37,367 nucleotides of DNA, from positions 1 through 37,367 of the forward strand of contig PXTN01000123.1 in assembly GCA_003022565.1 (NCBI GenBank). Direction: 5' to 3'. Below, piece after piece: positions 1-9,629 of the stretch; position 1 is the first letter of the stretch, and each line of letters opens with the position of its first letter. Made by a program: the position numbers and the translations under genes. Below the pieces are notes generated by a model that saw nothing but the letters and a program-made list of their open reading frames with translations, was not told the origin of the DNA and made no database searches. This stretch comes from Bacteroidetes bacterium QS_3_64_15. GTDB lineage: Bacteria > Bacteroidota > Rhodothermia > Rhodothermales > Salinibacteraceae.

Positions 1-1023
1 CAGGTGCGCTACCTGGAGCAGGTGGTGCAGCACCTCGGGGTGGCGCTCATCACGTACGAAAGCGACGGCACGGTCGGGCGCATGAACACGGCGGCCCGGC
101 GGCTTCTTCGCATCGGCCCCATCCGGCACGTGGAGGCCCTGGAGCGCGTGAGCGACGACCTGGCCGAGGCGCTCCGTTCGCTCGACTCCGGCGAGCAGGC
201 CATGGTGCGGGTCGAGGAGGAAGACCGCACGCTCCAACTCGCCGTCCGCGTGAGCCGCTTTCAGCTCCAGGGGGAGCCCCACGCGCTGGCCTCGATCCAG
301 GACCTGCGCACCGAGCTGGAGGAGAAGGAGATGGAGGCGTGGCAGCAGCTCACGAGCGTGCTCACCCATGAGATCATGAACTCCGTCGCCCCCATCTCGT
401 CGCTGGCCTCCACCGCCTCCCGCTGCCTCCGAGCTACCGGCGACGACGGCTCGATCACCGCGGATCAGGCCACCGACGCGCGGGAGGCCGTCGACACGAT
501 CGAGCACCGCAGCGAGAGCCTGATCAACTTCGTCGACGCCTACAAGAGCTTCACCGACATCCCCTCGCCCGAGTTTGAGGTCCTCGACGCCGAGAATCTC
601 CTGAGCAACGTGCGGAGCCTCCTCCGCGCCCAGATCGAAGAGCAGGCCCTCGACGTGTCGGTCTCCGTCGATCCGCCCGACCTTACCCTCACCGCGGACT
701 CCGAACTGCTCGATCAACTCCTCATCAACCTCGCCCTCAACGCCCTGCAAGCGATCGAGGAGGACCCCAACCCCGAGCAGGGCCGCATCGAATTTCGGGC
801 CTATGTCGACCGGCGGAGCCGACCGGTGATTCAGGTGGAGGACAACGGGCCCGGCATCCCCGACGACGTGCAGGAGAAGATCTTCGTCCCGTTCTTCACG
901 ACCAAAGAAGACGGCTCCGGCATCGGCCTCAGCCTCTCGCGCCAGATCATGCGCCTGCACGGCGGGAGCCTGTCGGTCCGCTCCGAGGAAGGAGACAGGG
1001 CGGTATTTACCCTCCGATTCTGA
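1..1023 (+). CDS. Sensor histidine kinase, C-terminal part (NtrY-like PAS + HATPase_c), truncated by window start
   Basis: ORF open at the left edge; PAS-like N-terminus, H-box-like LTHEIMNSVAPISSL, ATP-binding motifs VEDNGPGIPDDVQEKIFVPFFTTKEDGSGIGLSLSRQIMRLHGG. Confidence 0.9.
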   Translation, partial: QVRYLEQVVQHLGVALITYESDGTVGRMNTAARRLLRIGPIRHVEALERVSDDLAEALRSLDSGEQAMVRVEEEDRTLQLAVRVSRFQLQGEPHALASIQDLRTELEEKEMEAWQQLTSVLTHEIMNSVAPISSLASTASRCLRATGDDGSITADQATDAREAVDTIEHRSESLINFVDAYKSFTDIPSPEFEVLDAENLLSNVRSLLRAQIEEQALDVSVSVDPPDLTLTADSELLDQLLINLALNALQAIEEDPNPEQGRIEFRAYVDRRSRPVIQVEDNGPGIPDDVQEKIFVPFFTTKEDGSGIGLSLSRQIMRLHGGSLSVRSEEGDRAVFTLRF

Positions 1024-1025
1024 CC

Positions 1026-1146
1026 GTGAGTGATGCGTGAACCATGATGCGTGAAGAAACCAGTATCGAATATCGACCGGTTCCCGTCGACCCTCACGTT
1101 TCACGCTTCACGTATCAGTTCTCAACGTATCAGCCCTCACGCACTT
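1026..1146. repeat. Intergenic inverted-repeat islet A (TGCGTGAA / TTCACGCA words)
   Basis: Left gtgagtgatgcgtgaaccatgatgcgtgaag (1026-1056); right ccctcacgtttcacgcttcacgtatcagttctcaacgtatcagccctcacgca (to 1143); between converging genes. Confidence 0.75.
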
Positions 1147-2580
1147 CCCATCGCGGCCGTCCGATTCCTTCGGCTAATGAGCTTCCACTTCTCGGTGCGG
1201 TAGCGGTAGTAGATGACCGTGGCGGGCACGGCCGTCTCCACGAACAGGGTGCCGTAGAGGCCCCAGATGCCAAGCGAGGTGACGGCCCCGAGGTAGGCCA
1301 GGGGCAGGGCGAAGCCGAAGAGCCCCGCGAGCTGGCCGTAGAAGGGCCAGGTCGTGTCGCCGCTAGCCCGGAGCGGCCCCATCGCCCCGTTCATGACTCC
1401 CCACAGGAGCACGCTCACGCAGGCGGCCCGGATGAGCGCCGTCGTCGTGTCCCGCACGGCCTCCTCGGCCACGAAGAGAGCGCTAATCGGATCGGCCACG
1501 ACGAAGACGACGGCGCCCACCAAGGCGTAGGTGGCCACGGTGAAGCGGAGGGTGTCTCGGGCATAATCATCGGCCTCCGGCTCCTGGCCCGCGCCCAGCG
1601 ACTGCCCCACGAGGCTGCTGGAGGCGAGCCCGAAGCCCCACCCGGGCGTGTTCATGAGGGCGCGGACGCGGAGCGCCACCACGAAGGCCGCCACCACGTT
1701 GGGGCCGAAGAGGCCCACGATGGCGAGCAGGGGAAACTGTCCGCCGTTCTGCGCCACTTTGCGCAGCGCTAATGGCGTCGAGATGTGGGCCAGGTATCGG
1801 ATGTCGGCCGGGTCCCAGTAGGGGGCCGACCAGTCCACGCGGACGGGAAGCGCCCCCACGTACGGCAGTCGGCCCTTCGCGAGGCCCCACCCGAGGATCC
1901 CGACCCCGCCGATGCTCCCGATCACTGTTCCCAGCGCTGCGCCCACCACGCCCATGTCGAGAACGAAAATGAGCACGGCATTCACGCCCACGTTCACCAC
2001 CGCGCCCCCGGCCCGCACGATCATGGGGGTCCACGCATCGTCGGCCCCGATGAGGGTGCGGCTGCCGATCAGGTTGAGGGCCGCGAACGGCATCGCCAGG
2101 CTCGCCACGCGCAGGTACCGCGTCCCGTACGCGATGGCCTCCTCGCCAGTCCCAATCAGCCGGATTAGCGGCTCGGGAAGCGTCCAGAAGACGACCACCA
2201 AGGGCAGCGTGACCAGGAGAGCAGCCACCACGCTCACCCGCACGGCGCGGCCAATCTCGCCGTAGCGACCGGCCCCGTACCGCTGCGACACGAGACTAAT
2301 CGTCCCGCCCGCGATGCCCCCGCCGAGCATGAAGGTCATCGTCCAGTACGGCACCCCATAGCCGACCCCCGCGATGGCGGCCGGGCCCAGGGCGACGCCC
2401 ACCATCGCCACATCCGCGGTGGCCTTCGACATGCGCGCCAAGCCCGTCACGATGCGGGGCCAGGCCAGATCGGAGATGCGCCGGGCCCGCAGTCGCCCGA
2501 TGAGGTTTAGGCGGACGAGAAGGCGTCCGATGCCTTCGATGGTCGCACGGACGGGATTCAGCAAGGAGATGAGAATGGTC
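1137..2580 (-). CDS. MATE family efflux transporter
   Basis: Minus ORF (tracked to 2954); MATE-like protein begins near LNLIGRLRARRISDLAWPRIVTGLARMSKATADVAMVGVALGPAAIAGVGYG. True start uncertain, roughly 2500-2600; the upstream extension does not look protein-like. Confidence 0.85.
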
Positions 2581-3175
2581 AATGATGAGCAGAGCTGAAC
2601 GTGTCCTTCGAGACGCAGCGTTTCGACTTCCGTTCTGCTTTGGACACCACGTTCTAGAGACGCCGCAGAGAAGGGGGTTGTTCGAGGAGAGCAGGGGAGT
2701 ACCAGGCGCCTGCGTCCAAGAATAACCCAATTCTGGCATTCCCCCGGTGTATGCCCGTCCCCGTCCAAATCCGGCGGGCACGGGAGGCCGTGAGGAGCCG
2801 ACCAGTAGGACCCGACGAACATAACGCAATCCCTGAGAGAATAGGGGGACGCCGCTTTCAACAGGCCCGATACACGTGTTACGTTCCTCGTATTCCTCCG
2901 AGCAAACGGCTGACGACGGAAAACCCCATTCTCCGTGCGCGTTGCAGGGACCACTCAGTTTGAGGATCAAAACAACTGATTGAATCTTCCGAATTCCAGT
3001 CTGAGCGAAGGGGCGCAGCGGGTATCGCCTAATGTCGCCTGCGAACAACCGTCTGGTGATCTGCTTTTCCAAAGCGCTCCGCTTGTCCCTCGCTTCGCGC
3101 GAAGCACTCATCCGCGGACTCCGACGGGACTCTCGCTGACACGGATCACTGGCCCACTCCCAATTCCGCAGGCCC

Positions 3176-4000
3176 ATGATTATGTACACGGTCCTCGGCG
3201 TCCTCGCCTTCGTGGCGGCAGTGCTTGTCCTTCGCACCTTCAAGGTCGTGAAGGAGTACGAGCGCGGCGTTAAATTTATGCTGGGGAAGTTCGTGGCCGT
3301 GCTTGAGCCGGGTCTGCGGACGGTGATTCCCTTCATCCAGTCCTGGGAGCGGGTCGACATGCGCGTGAAGGCGGTGGACCTGCCGCGTCAGGAGAGCATC
3401 ACCCGCGACAATGTCACCGTCGAGGTCGACGCGGTCATCTATTACCGCGTCCGAGATGCAAAGAAGGCCATCTTGGAGGTGGAGGAGTACTCGTACGCGG
3501 TGGAGCAGCTGGCCCAGACCACGATGCGCAACATCGTGGGGGAGGTGGACCTCGACGCCCTGCTGGCCGAGCGAGAGCGCATCTCCCGCCAGATCCGCGA
3601 GATCATCGACGAGGCGACCGACCCATGGGGCATCGAGGTGCAGTCGGTTGAGCTGAAAGACATTATCCTGGCAGAAAACATGAAGCGAGTCATCGCGCGG
3701 CAGGCCGAGGCGGAGCGGGAGCGCCGGGCCGTCACAATTCAGGCGGAGGGGGAGCTGGAGGCGGCCCAGAACATGGCGGACGCGGCCAATACGCTCAACG
3801 ATGAGGAAGGAGCCCTGCATCTCCGCACGCTGCAAACGCTCAACAGCCTCAGCAGCGACGACTCCAACACCGTCATCTTTGCCGTCCCGGCTGAAGCCCT
3901 TCGGGCGCTGGAGGGGATTGGGGCAGACGACGATGCAGCGTCCCCCGACGACGGGTCCAGCGTGTCGGCCCCGGCATCGTCGGTCGGCGCCCCCGAATAG
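3176..4000 (+). CDS. Slipin / SPFH (band 7) membrane protein
   Basis: N-terminal TM, then VVKEYERGVKFMLGKFVAVLEPGLRTVIPFIQSWERVDMRVKAVDLPRQESITRDNVTVEVDAVIYYRV. Confidence 0.92.
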   Translation: MIMYTVLGVLAFVAAVLVLRTFKVVKEYERGVKFMLGKFVAVLEPGLRTVIPFIQSWERVDMRVKAVDLPRQESITRDNVTVEVDAVIYYRVRDAKKAILEVEEYSYAVEQLAQTTMRNIVGEVDLDALLAERERISRQIREIIDEATDPWGIEVQSVELKDIILAENMKRVIARQAEAERERRAVTIQAEGELEAAQNMADAANTLNDEEGALHLRTLQTLNSLSSDDSNTVIFAVPAEALRALEGIGADDDAASPDDGSSVSAPASSVGAPE

Positions 4001-4030
4001 CCTCTTCTGCTTCGTCTTCCGGCCCTTCTC

Positions 4031-4579
4031 ATGCAGGTTCCCGCGCTCTTCCTGACGTCTCTTCTCGTCCTCACCCCGGCATGGACCGGCCCCGACGCCT
4101 GCGAACGGTGCCGATCCCCCGCGGACGCGTCGCTCTCATTGCTCCCGTTGTACAGATCCGCGTCTCCCGACTCCCTGCCCGAGCCGTCCCCTGATCTCTC
4201 CCCGACAGAGGTTGTCCGCCTGCAGGTGGAAGCGCTCGGCGACAACGACGCACCGCACGAAAACGCGGGCATCGAAGCAGCGTTCAACTTTGCGTCGCCG
4301 GCCAACAAGCGCGCAACCGGGCCGCTCCGCCGCTTCCGGCGACTGTTCGACACGTCGACCTACGGCCCGATGATCGACCACGAAGGCGCCACCTACAGCA
4401 CGCCCCAGATCGAGGAGGCCAGTGCACAGATGGGCGTGATCCTGACGACGGACTCGGGAGATCGCGTGGGCTATCTCTTCCGCCTCTCCAAGCAGTCCGG
4501 ATCCCCGTACGAGGACTGCTGGATGACCGATGCCGTCCGGCGAGTGCCCGTGGAGGAGGTCACTGGTCAGAAAATTTGA
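4031..4579 (+). CDS. DUF4864-like secreted/periplasmic hypothetical protein
   Basis: Signal-peptide-like N-terminus; [46 protein letters not shown] resembles DUF4864. Confidence 0.65.
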   Translation: MQVPALFLTSLLVLTPAWTGPDACERCRSPADASLSLLPLYRSASPDSLPEPSPDLSPTEVVRLQVEALGDNDAPHENAGIEAAFNFASPANKRATGPLRRFRRLFDTSTYGPMIDHEGATYSTPQIEEASAQMGVILTTDSGDRVGYLFRLSKQSGSPYEDCWMTDAVRRVPVEEVTGQKI

Positions 4580-4634
4580 GGGTCCTTCGTAAATGAACCG
4601 CGCGGCGATGGGGCGGGTCCTGCAGCGAGCCCTG

Positions 4635-5057
4635 CTACCGGACTCGGACCTGCCGCGGGGAGGAAACGATGATTTGCGGTGTTCCCTCGTGCCGCTCCAC
4701 CGACCCGGTCACGCAGACGGACTGTTCGTCGCCGAGCGCCGCGGGTGGCCGTTGCCACTTGGTCCGGTCTGAGGCCCAAATGAGGGCCGTAAATGACTGG
4801 TCCGGGTGCGTGTCGCCGAGGTTGATGAAGGTCGGCTGCCCGTCGATGCCCGAGGCCTGCACCACTTCCGCGACCCGCCCGCAGACCTCTGCCCGCTTGC
4901 CAACCTGTTCCCCAGCCTCCTCCGCAGAGACCGGTCCCACCGCCGCACCGCCCCCGGAGCGGGGCCCGACAAGGTGGCGCGACAGAAGGAGTCCCACGAA
5001 CAGCAGGACAGAGACCGCTAGGATGGTCGTTTTCCACCGGGCGAGAGCCTGGAGCAT
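4635..5057 (-). CDS. Membrane-anchored OB-fold (tRNA_anti-like) hypothetical protein
   Basis: 140 aa; N-terminal TM, then AEVCGRVAEVVQASGIDGQPTFINLGDTHPDQSFTALIW..VCVTGSVERHEGTPQIIVSSPRQVRV, an OB-fold pattern; downstream of and co-oriented with the S9 peptidase. Confidence 0.65.
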   Translation of the reverse strand: MLQALARWKTTILAVSVLLFVGLLLSRHLVGPRSGGGAAVGPVSAEEAGEQVGKRAEVCGRVAEVVQASGIDGQPTFINLGDTHPDQSFTALIWASDRTKWQRPPAALGDEQSVCVTGSVERHEGTPQIIVSSPRQVRVR

Positions 5058-5127
5058 TCGGGAGGGCGTAGGGCGCTTCGAGAGATCCCGTTCCGGTCCA
5101 CGCGTCGCTCAGCGACTGCCCGCCTCC

Positions 5128-7155
5128 TCACCGGTATCGGTCGAACCAGGCGAGCACGTGGTCCGCTTTCGCAATCAGTTGGCTGGGCCGCTGGGCGATG
5201 GAGTGGGAGGCGCCCGGCACCTCCACGTAGGCCGTCTCCACCCCCCGGATCTGGAGGCCGTTGTAGAGCTGCTTCGCCTGCCAGGGGGGCGTGCGCAAGT
5301 CCTCCGCGCCGACGATCAGAAGGGTCGGGGTGTCGATGCTGTCGAGTAGGGAGACCGGCGAGACGTTCCAGTACTCCAGCGGGTTCTCCCACGGCTGGCC
5401 CGGATACCGGTAGTTGGCGTATCCGTAATAGTTGTCCGCCGCCATCGTCTTGCTGATCCAGTTCGTGACAGGCTTTTGCACCGCCGCGGCCCGGAACCGG
5501 TCGGTCTTCCCCACAGCCCACGCGGCAGACGTGCCGCCTGCACTCCCCCCAGTGATGTAAAGGCTGTCCGGCGACACAATGCCGTCGTCGATGAGCCGGT
5601 CGATGCCGTCCACGATGTCCTGATATTCTCCCCCTGAGAAGTCGTTGTAGAGCAGGTTGCCAAACTCCTCGCCGTAGCTGGTGCTGCCGCGGGCGTTGGG
5701 GTAAAACACGACGTAGCCGGCCGCCGCGTACAACTGAATTTCCGCGGAGAAGCGGTCCCCGTAGTTGCTGATGGGCCCGCCGTGGATCTCCACGAGGAGT
5801 GGGTATCGACGATCGGGGTCGTAGTCGGGCGGCGTAACGACCCATCCATGCAGGTCGCGACCGTTCTTCGAGGAGGTATACCGGATTTCGTCCACCTCGC
5901 CGAGGGTGCGCCGGTCGAGCAGGTCGTCGTTCAGGTCTGTCACCTGCCGGGCCTCCGTCCCGCGCCGCGCAACGACCAGCTCGCCCGGGTGGTGGGGCGT
6001 GGTGTGATTCATGGCGAGACGCCCGGTGGTGGACACCGAGAAGTCGCCCCCGCCGTACGGCCGTCCGATCGATGTGCCGCCCAGCTGGGTGGCGATCGTC
6101 GTCGTGCTGCCCTGCAGGTCCGTGTGGCCGAGTTTAGTCGTGCCCTCGTCCTCGTACTGAACGTACAGACCCGTACCGTCCTCGTCCCACGCAACGTCAT
6201 CGATAGACCGGTCGAGCCCCATGTCGACCCGGCGCGCATCCGACCCATCTGTGTCCATCACGTAGAGCTTTGTGACCTGGTAGGTTTGGACCTCGTCGTC
6301 GTGGCCCAGGTAGGCAATCGTCTCGCCGTCGGGGGACACGCGGGGGGCATGGTCGGGCCCGAAGCGGTCCGTGAGCGGCGTGATCTCGCGGTCGTCCACT
6401 GAGAGGCGATACAGCTCCGTGTCGCGGCGTTCCCGCTCCCAGTTCTCGTTCCGGTTGGCGGAAACGATGAGCGCCTCGCCGTCGGGCGTCCAGGCCGGGC
6501 GGCTGGAATGATGGTACTCGCCGGAGGTGATCTGCCGGGCCGCGCCCCCGTCGGCGGGCACGACGAACAGGTGGTCGTAGCCGTGGTCGAGCACCCCGAC
6601 GCCGTCCTGCTCGTGGTTCAAGCGCGTCTCTACGCGCGGCGCCTCTGCCCAATCGGCCCCCTCCGGCGCGTCGGGCGGCGAAACGAGGGTCGGTTCCGGC
6701 GCGGACACCCGGGCCGAGAACGCGATGTGCTCGCCGTCGGGGGACCACGAAAGACCGCTTGGTGCATTCGCGAGCTGCGTGATTCGGGTCGTCCGGTGTT
6801 CGTCGGGCCAGTGGATGTAGATCTCGGTGCCGTGCGTGTCGTCGGAACTCGTAAAGGCAACTTTGGAGCCGTCCGGCGACCAGCGAGGGTTCGATTCGTC
6901 CGCGCTCCGGGTGGTGAGCTTGACGTGCCGGTCGCCGTCGGGATCGGTCAGCCACAGGGCGGCGGTGCGCCGGTCCTCCATCACGTCCATGCCTCGCCGC
7001 ACATACACCACGCGCTCCCCATTGGGGGAGACCTGCGGATCCTCCACCCATTCGAGGGCAAAGACATCCATTCGCGAGAAGGGGGCCTCTTGTCCGAAGG
7101 CTCCCGACGATCCGACGAGCACGAACAGAAGGAAGAATCCGATTTTGCGAGCCAT
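5128..7155 (-). CDS. S9 family prolyl oligopeptidase, secreted
   Basis: Signal peptide MARKIGFFLLFVLVGSSGAFG; WD40-like TolB/DPP repeats; catalytic serine motif ITGGSAGGTSAAW; GAEDLRTPPWQAKQLYNGL and GASHSI. Internal ATG at 7155 preferred over tracked 7230. Confidence 0.93.
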   Translation of the reverse strand: MARKIGFFLLFVLVGSSGAFGQEAPFSRMDVFALEWVEDPQVSPNGERVVYVRRGMDVMEDRRTAALWLTDPDGDRHVKLTTRSADESNPRWSPDGSKVAFTSSDDTHGTEIYIHWPDEHRTTRITQLANAPSGLSWSPDGEHIAFSARVSAPEPTLVSPPDAPEGADWAEAPRVETRLNHEQDGVGVLDHGYDHLFVVPADGGAARQITSGEYHHSSRPAWTPDGEALIVSANRNENWERERRDTELYRLSVDDREITPLTDRFGPDHAPRVSPDGETIAYLGHDDEVQTYQVTKLYVMDTDGSDARRVDMGLDRSIDDVAWDEDGTGLYVQYEDEGTTKLGHTDLQGSTTTIATQLGGTSIGRPYGGGDFSVSTTGRLAMNHTTPHHPGELVVARRGTEARQVTDLNDDLLDRRTLGEVDEIRYTSSKNGRDLHGWVVTPPDYDPDRRYPLLVEIHGGPISNYGDRFSAEIQLYAAAGYVVFYPNARGSTSYGEEFGNLLYNDFSGGEYQDIVDGIDRLIDDGIVSPDSLYITGGSAGGTSAAWAVGKTDRFRAAAVQKPVTNWISKTMAADNYYGYANYRYPGQPWENPLEYWNVSPVSLLDSIDTPTLLIVGAEDLRTPPWQAKQLYNGLQIRGVETAYVEVPGASHSIAQRPSQLIAKADHVLAWFDRYR

Positions 7156-7809
7156 GAGACACGAAGGGGGGAAAGAGTAAAAAATGTTTGCTGCACGTCG
7201 CAATGTACGAGTGGGAAGATCCCGCATCAATAGGATTCCACATCAATTCCGCGATCCGCCCCAGATTTGTGCCGAGGGCCGGGTGCCTCGCCTTTGCGCC
7301 GAACGTCCCCGGGGCGCTCAGTGGTCGTTCGACACCGGGGTGCAGTGCGCCTCGATCGTACCCACCCGGAGCGGCAACGGCATCATGCGGCGCCTGGAGC
7401 GCGACGGGCGCGAGGAGAACACTCCGCCGGCCAAACGGAGCCGAATGCCTACCGGTGACGTCGGTGAGTTCAGCGGCGTCCGTCTTGCCACGGACACTCA
7501 TCCTAGCAATGCCGTTCTGCCAAACGCCCCTGAGCGGGCCCTCGGGAGAGGCGAGGGCGCGGTGTAGGAGCGGAGGAATGCCCACACGTGTGGACGGACC
7601 AGGCGACATAGAACAGCCAAGACTCCGGCGGATTGTCCGTGAGCGCCTCGTCGAAAACTCTGGGTAGGTAGCCTGCTACAGTGTCAACGGTGATTTTGCG
7701 GATCGAAGCGCGATCTCAAAACCCCGGGTCGGTCGCGTCGAGCAACGTCGAGACCCTCCCAGAATCAGGCGACGTCGTCGGGACGATTTACTTCGTTAGC
7801 ACCGCAGGG

Positions 7810-7881
7810 GCATGACCGTCGGCCCTCGCTGCGCTCGTGTCCCGACTTCGCTGGGAGCAACGCGAGGGCCAACGGTCATGC
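7810..7881. repeat. Long imperfect inverted repeat (20-nt arms, 19/20 complementary, 32-nt loop)
   Basis: Left arm gcatgaccgtcggccctcgc (7810-7829); right arm gcgagggccaacggtcatgc (7862-7881). Confidence 0.85.
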
Positions 7882-7969
7882 TGCCCGCAGCACGAGCACG
7901 TTCCAGGGCGCGCCCGAAACGTGTCCTGACCACTGTACCTTAGGGTTGAGCGGGTTGGAAAACAGAAAA

Positions 7970-8028
7970 GGAAGCCTCACTTTCCCGATGAACCAGCATC
8001 ATTTTCTGAATCAGGAAAGGAGGCTTCC
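7970..8028 (+). promoter_or_regulatory. Hairpin sequestering the Shine-Dalgarno of the IS110-family transposase
   Basis: GGAAGCCTC-AC-TTTCC (7970-7985) pairs with GGAAA-G-GAGGCTTCC (8014-8028); SD aaaggagg (8016-8023) lies in the right arm, 6 nt before ATG 8030. Confidence 0.7.
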
Positions 8029-8029
8029 C

Positions 8030-9241
8030 ATGCTCAACATAACCACCGTACGCGATGAAGTTCACACCGAGAACCTCCTTGTCGTCGGCGTCGACGTGAG
8101 CAAGGACAAGTTGGACCTCTATGCCGATCATACCGATCCAGCGGACAACCAGCGCCAGGAGCTCGATGGAGAGATTCCAAACCGTAGCGACGAGATCGAA
8201 GAGATGCTCCGCAGGCTCGCCGGCTATGCAGAAGAGAAGGGCCTTGAGGGGCTGCTTGTCATCTGCGAACCCACGGGCGGTTACGAGGATCAGCTCTTCG
8301 AGACGGCTCGTCGGCTCGGTCACGAGACCGCCTATGCCAACGGCGAGCATGTCTCGAAGGCCAGCGTCATCGAGTCCGGGGATCCGGGCAAGACTGACTC
8401 GATGGACGCTCGGGTGATTGCGATGATCGGAGAAATGGACAAGACCCAGCAGGAGCGCGTCTTGGAGGGAGAGCACGCGCTTCTCCGCGAATTGGGTCGG
8501 ATGTACGAGGCGGAGGACCAGGCCGTCGTCCGGGTTCGGTGCCGCCTGCATGATCTTTTGCGCAAGCTGTTTTGCGATCTGGAGAAGGGAAAGAGGTTTG
8601 TCTTCTCCAACACCGGCGGAGCAGTGGCGGAGATATACGGGTGGAACCCGCAGAAAATCGTCGACGACGGACGAGAGCGCTTCCGGAAAAAGATGAAAGA
8701 GAAGGTCAAAGGCGTGCATGAGGCGACCCTCCAGGCGCTCTTCGAGCAGGCCAGGCGGTCGGTTCGACAGCACCGCCCGCCGGCCGAGCGCGAGATGCTC
8801 GAAGAGCGCGTGCGGCAGCTGTGGGCCGATTACGCGCGACACGAGAGGCGCAAGGAGGAGATTGCCGCCCGGATGGGAGAGCTCTTTAAGCAGCTGAACC
8901 GGAAGGGCGAGGCGCCCGATCGGATCGATGGGATCGACGAGGCACTGATGGGAAGGCTCATCGCCGAATCCGGCCCGCTCTCCGACTTCGACCACTGGCG
9001 GGAAGTGCTGCACTACTGCGGATTGAACCTCTACGAGCGGGAAAGCGGGACCTATAAAGGAGAGACCAAAATCTCGAAGAAAGGCCGATCCCGGTTCCGG
9101 AAGGTGCTGGGACAGGCCGCGTTTGCTCTGGTGCAGGGCGAGGGTCCCTTCGCAGCCTACTTTGAGCGAAAACGAGCCGAGGGAATGAACTACTGGAAAA
9201 GCATGGTGGCAACGATGCGGAAGCTGTGCAAGGTGCTCTAA
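8030..9241 (+). CDS. IS110/IS1111-family transposase (DEDD + Transposase_20), C-terminally truncated
   Basis: VVGVDVSKDKLDLY, LLVICEPTGGYED, KTDSMDARVIA (DEDD) and C-terminal YERESGTYKGETKISKKGRSRFRKVLGQAA; stop TAA 9239-9241 is created by a 19-bp tandem duplication. Confidence 0.93.
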   Translation: MLNITTVRDEVHTENLLVVGVDVSKDKLDLYADHTDPADNQRQELDGEIPNRSDEIEEMLRRLAGYAEEKGLEGLLVICEPTGGYEDQLFETARRLGHETAYANGEHVSKASVIESGDPGKTDSMDARVIAMIGEMDKTQQERVLEGEHALLRELGRMYEAEDQAVVRVRCRLHDLLRKLFCDLEKGKRFVFSNTGGAVAEIYGWNPQKIVDDGRERFRKKMKEKVKGVHEATLQALFEQARRSVRQHRPPAEREMLEERVRQLWADYARHERRKEEIAARMGELFKQLNRKGEAPDRIDGIDEALMGRLIAESGPLSDFDHWREVLHYCGLNLYERESGTYKGETKISKKGRSRFRKVLGQAAFALVQGEGPFAAYFERKRAEGMNYWKSMVATMRKLCKVL

Positions 9242-9259
9242 GCTGTGCAAGGTGCTCTA
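9222..9259 (+). repeat. Perfect 19-bp tandem duplication in the transposase 3' end
   Basis: agctgtgcaaggtgctcta at 9222-9240 and again at 9241-9259. Confidence 0.97.
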
Positions 9260-9435
9260 CGGTCTTACCCGGTCGGGAACAGCCTACGACCCGGCCCGGG
9301 TGTCGACCTGCGAGAGCCAGTACGCTGCGGCTCGCTCGTAGCCGTCACTCGTAGCTGACACGCTAACCGTCTGATTGCCACCCAAACTGAACGAGAAACT
9401 GAATAGTACAGAACCGAACCGATTAGTCGACTTAC

Positions 9436-9629
9436 CAGCGGAAGAGGATCGCGACTACTGCTGGACCTCCTGACGCACCCGATGCACATGCGTTGGGAGA
9501 GTCCCTCCCCGACCTTTGTCCCTTCCGCTGCCTTACCGGGAGGAGCAAACATGGCCGATATGGTGAGATGGCCGGGTAGGAGCCTTCTGCTGCCTACAGC
9601 CGAACTTGGTACGATTGCCAGTTTGCTCC
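9436..9629 (+). ncRNA. Candidate bridge/seek RNA region: two consecutive stem-closed domains 3' of the transposase
   Basis: Domain 1: cagcggaag (9436-9444) / cttccgctg (9522-9530). Domain 2: ggagcaaac (9542-9550) / gtttgctcc (9621-9629), enclosing hairpin gtaggagccttctgctgcctac (9576-9597). Strand and extent inferred. Confidence 0.4.

Noticed and set aside
6197-7609. 470-aa minus-strand ORF
   Set aside because: Shares the S9 peptidase region in another frame; no recognisable domain, Arg/Gly/Pro-rich GC-driven shadow ORF.
7940-9250. 436-aa minus-strand ORF antisense to the transposase
   Set aside because: Exact mirror of the transposase; a codon-bias shadow frame without a protein family signal.
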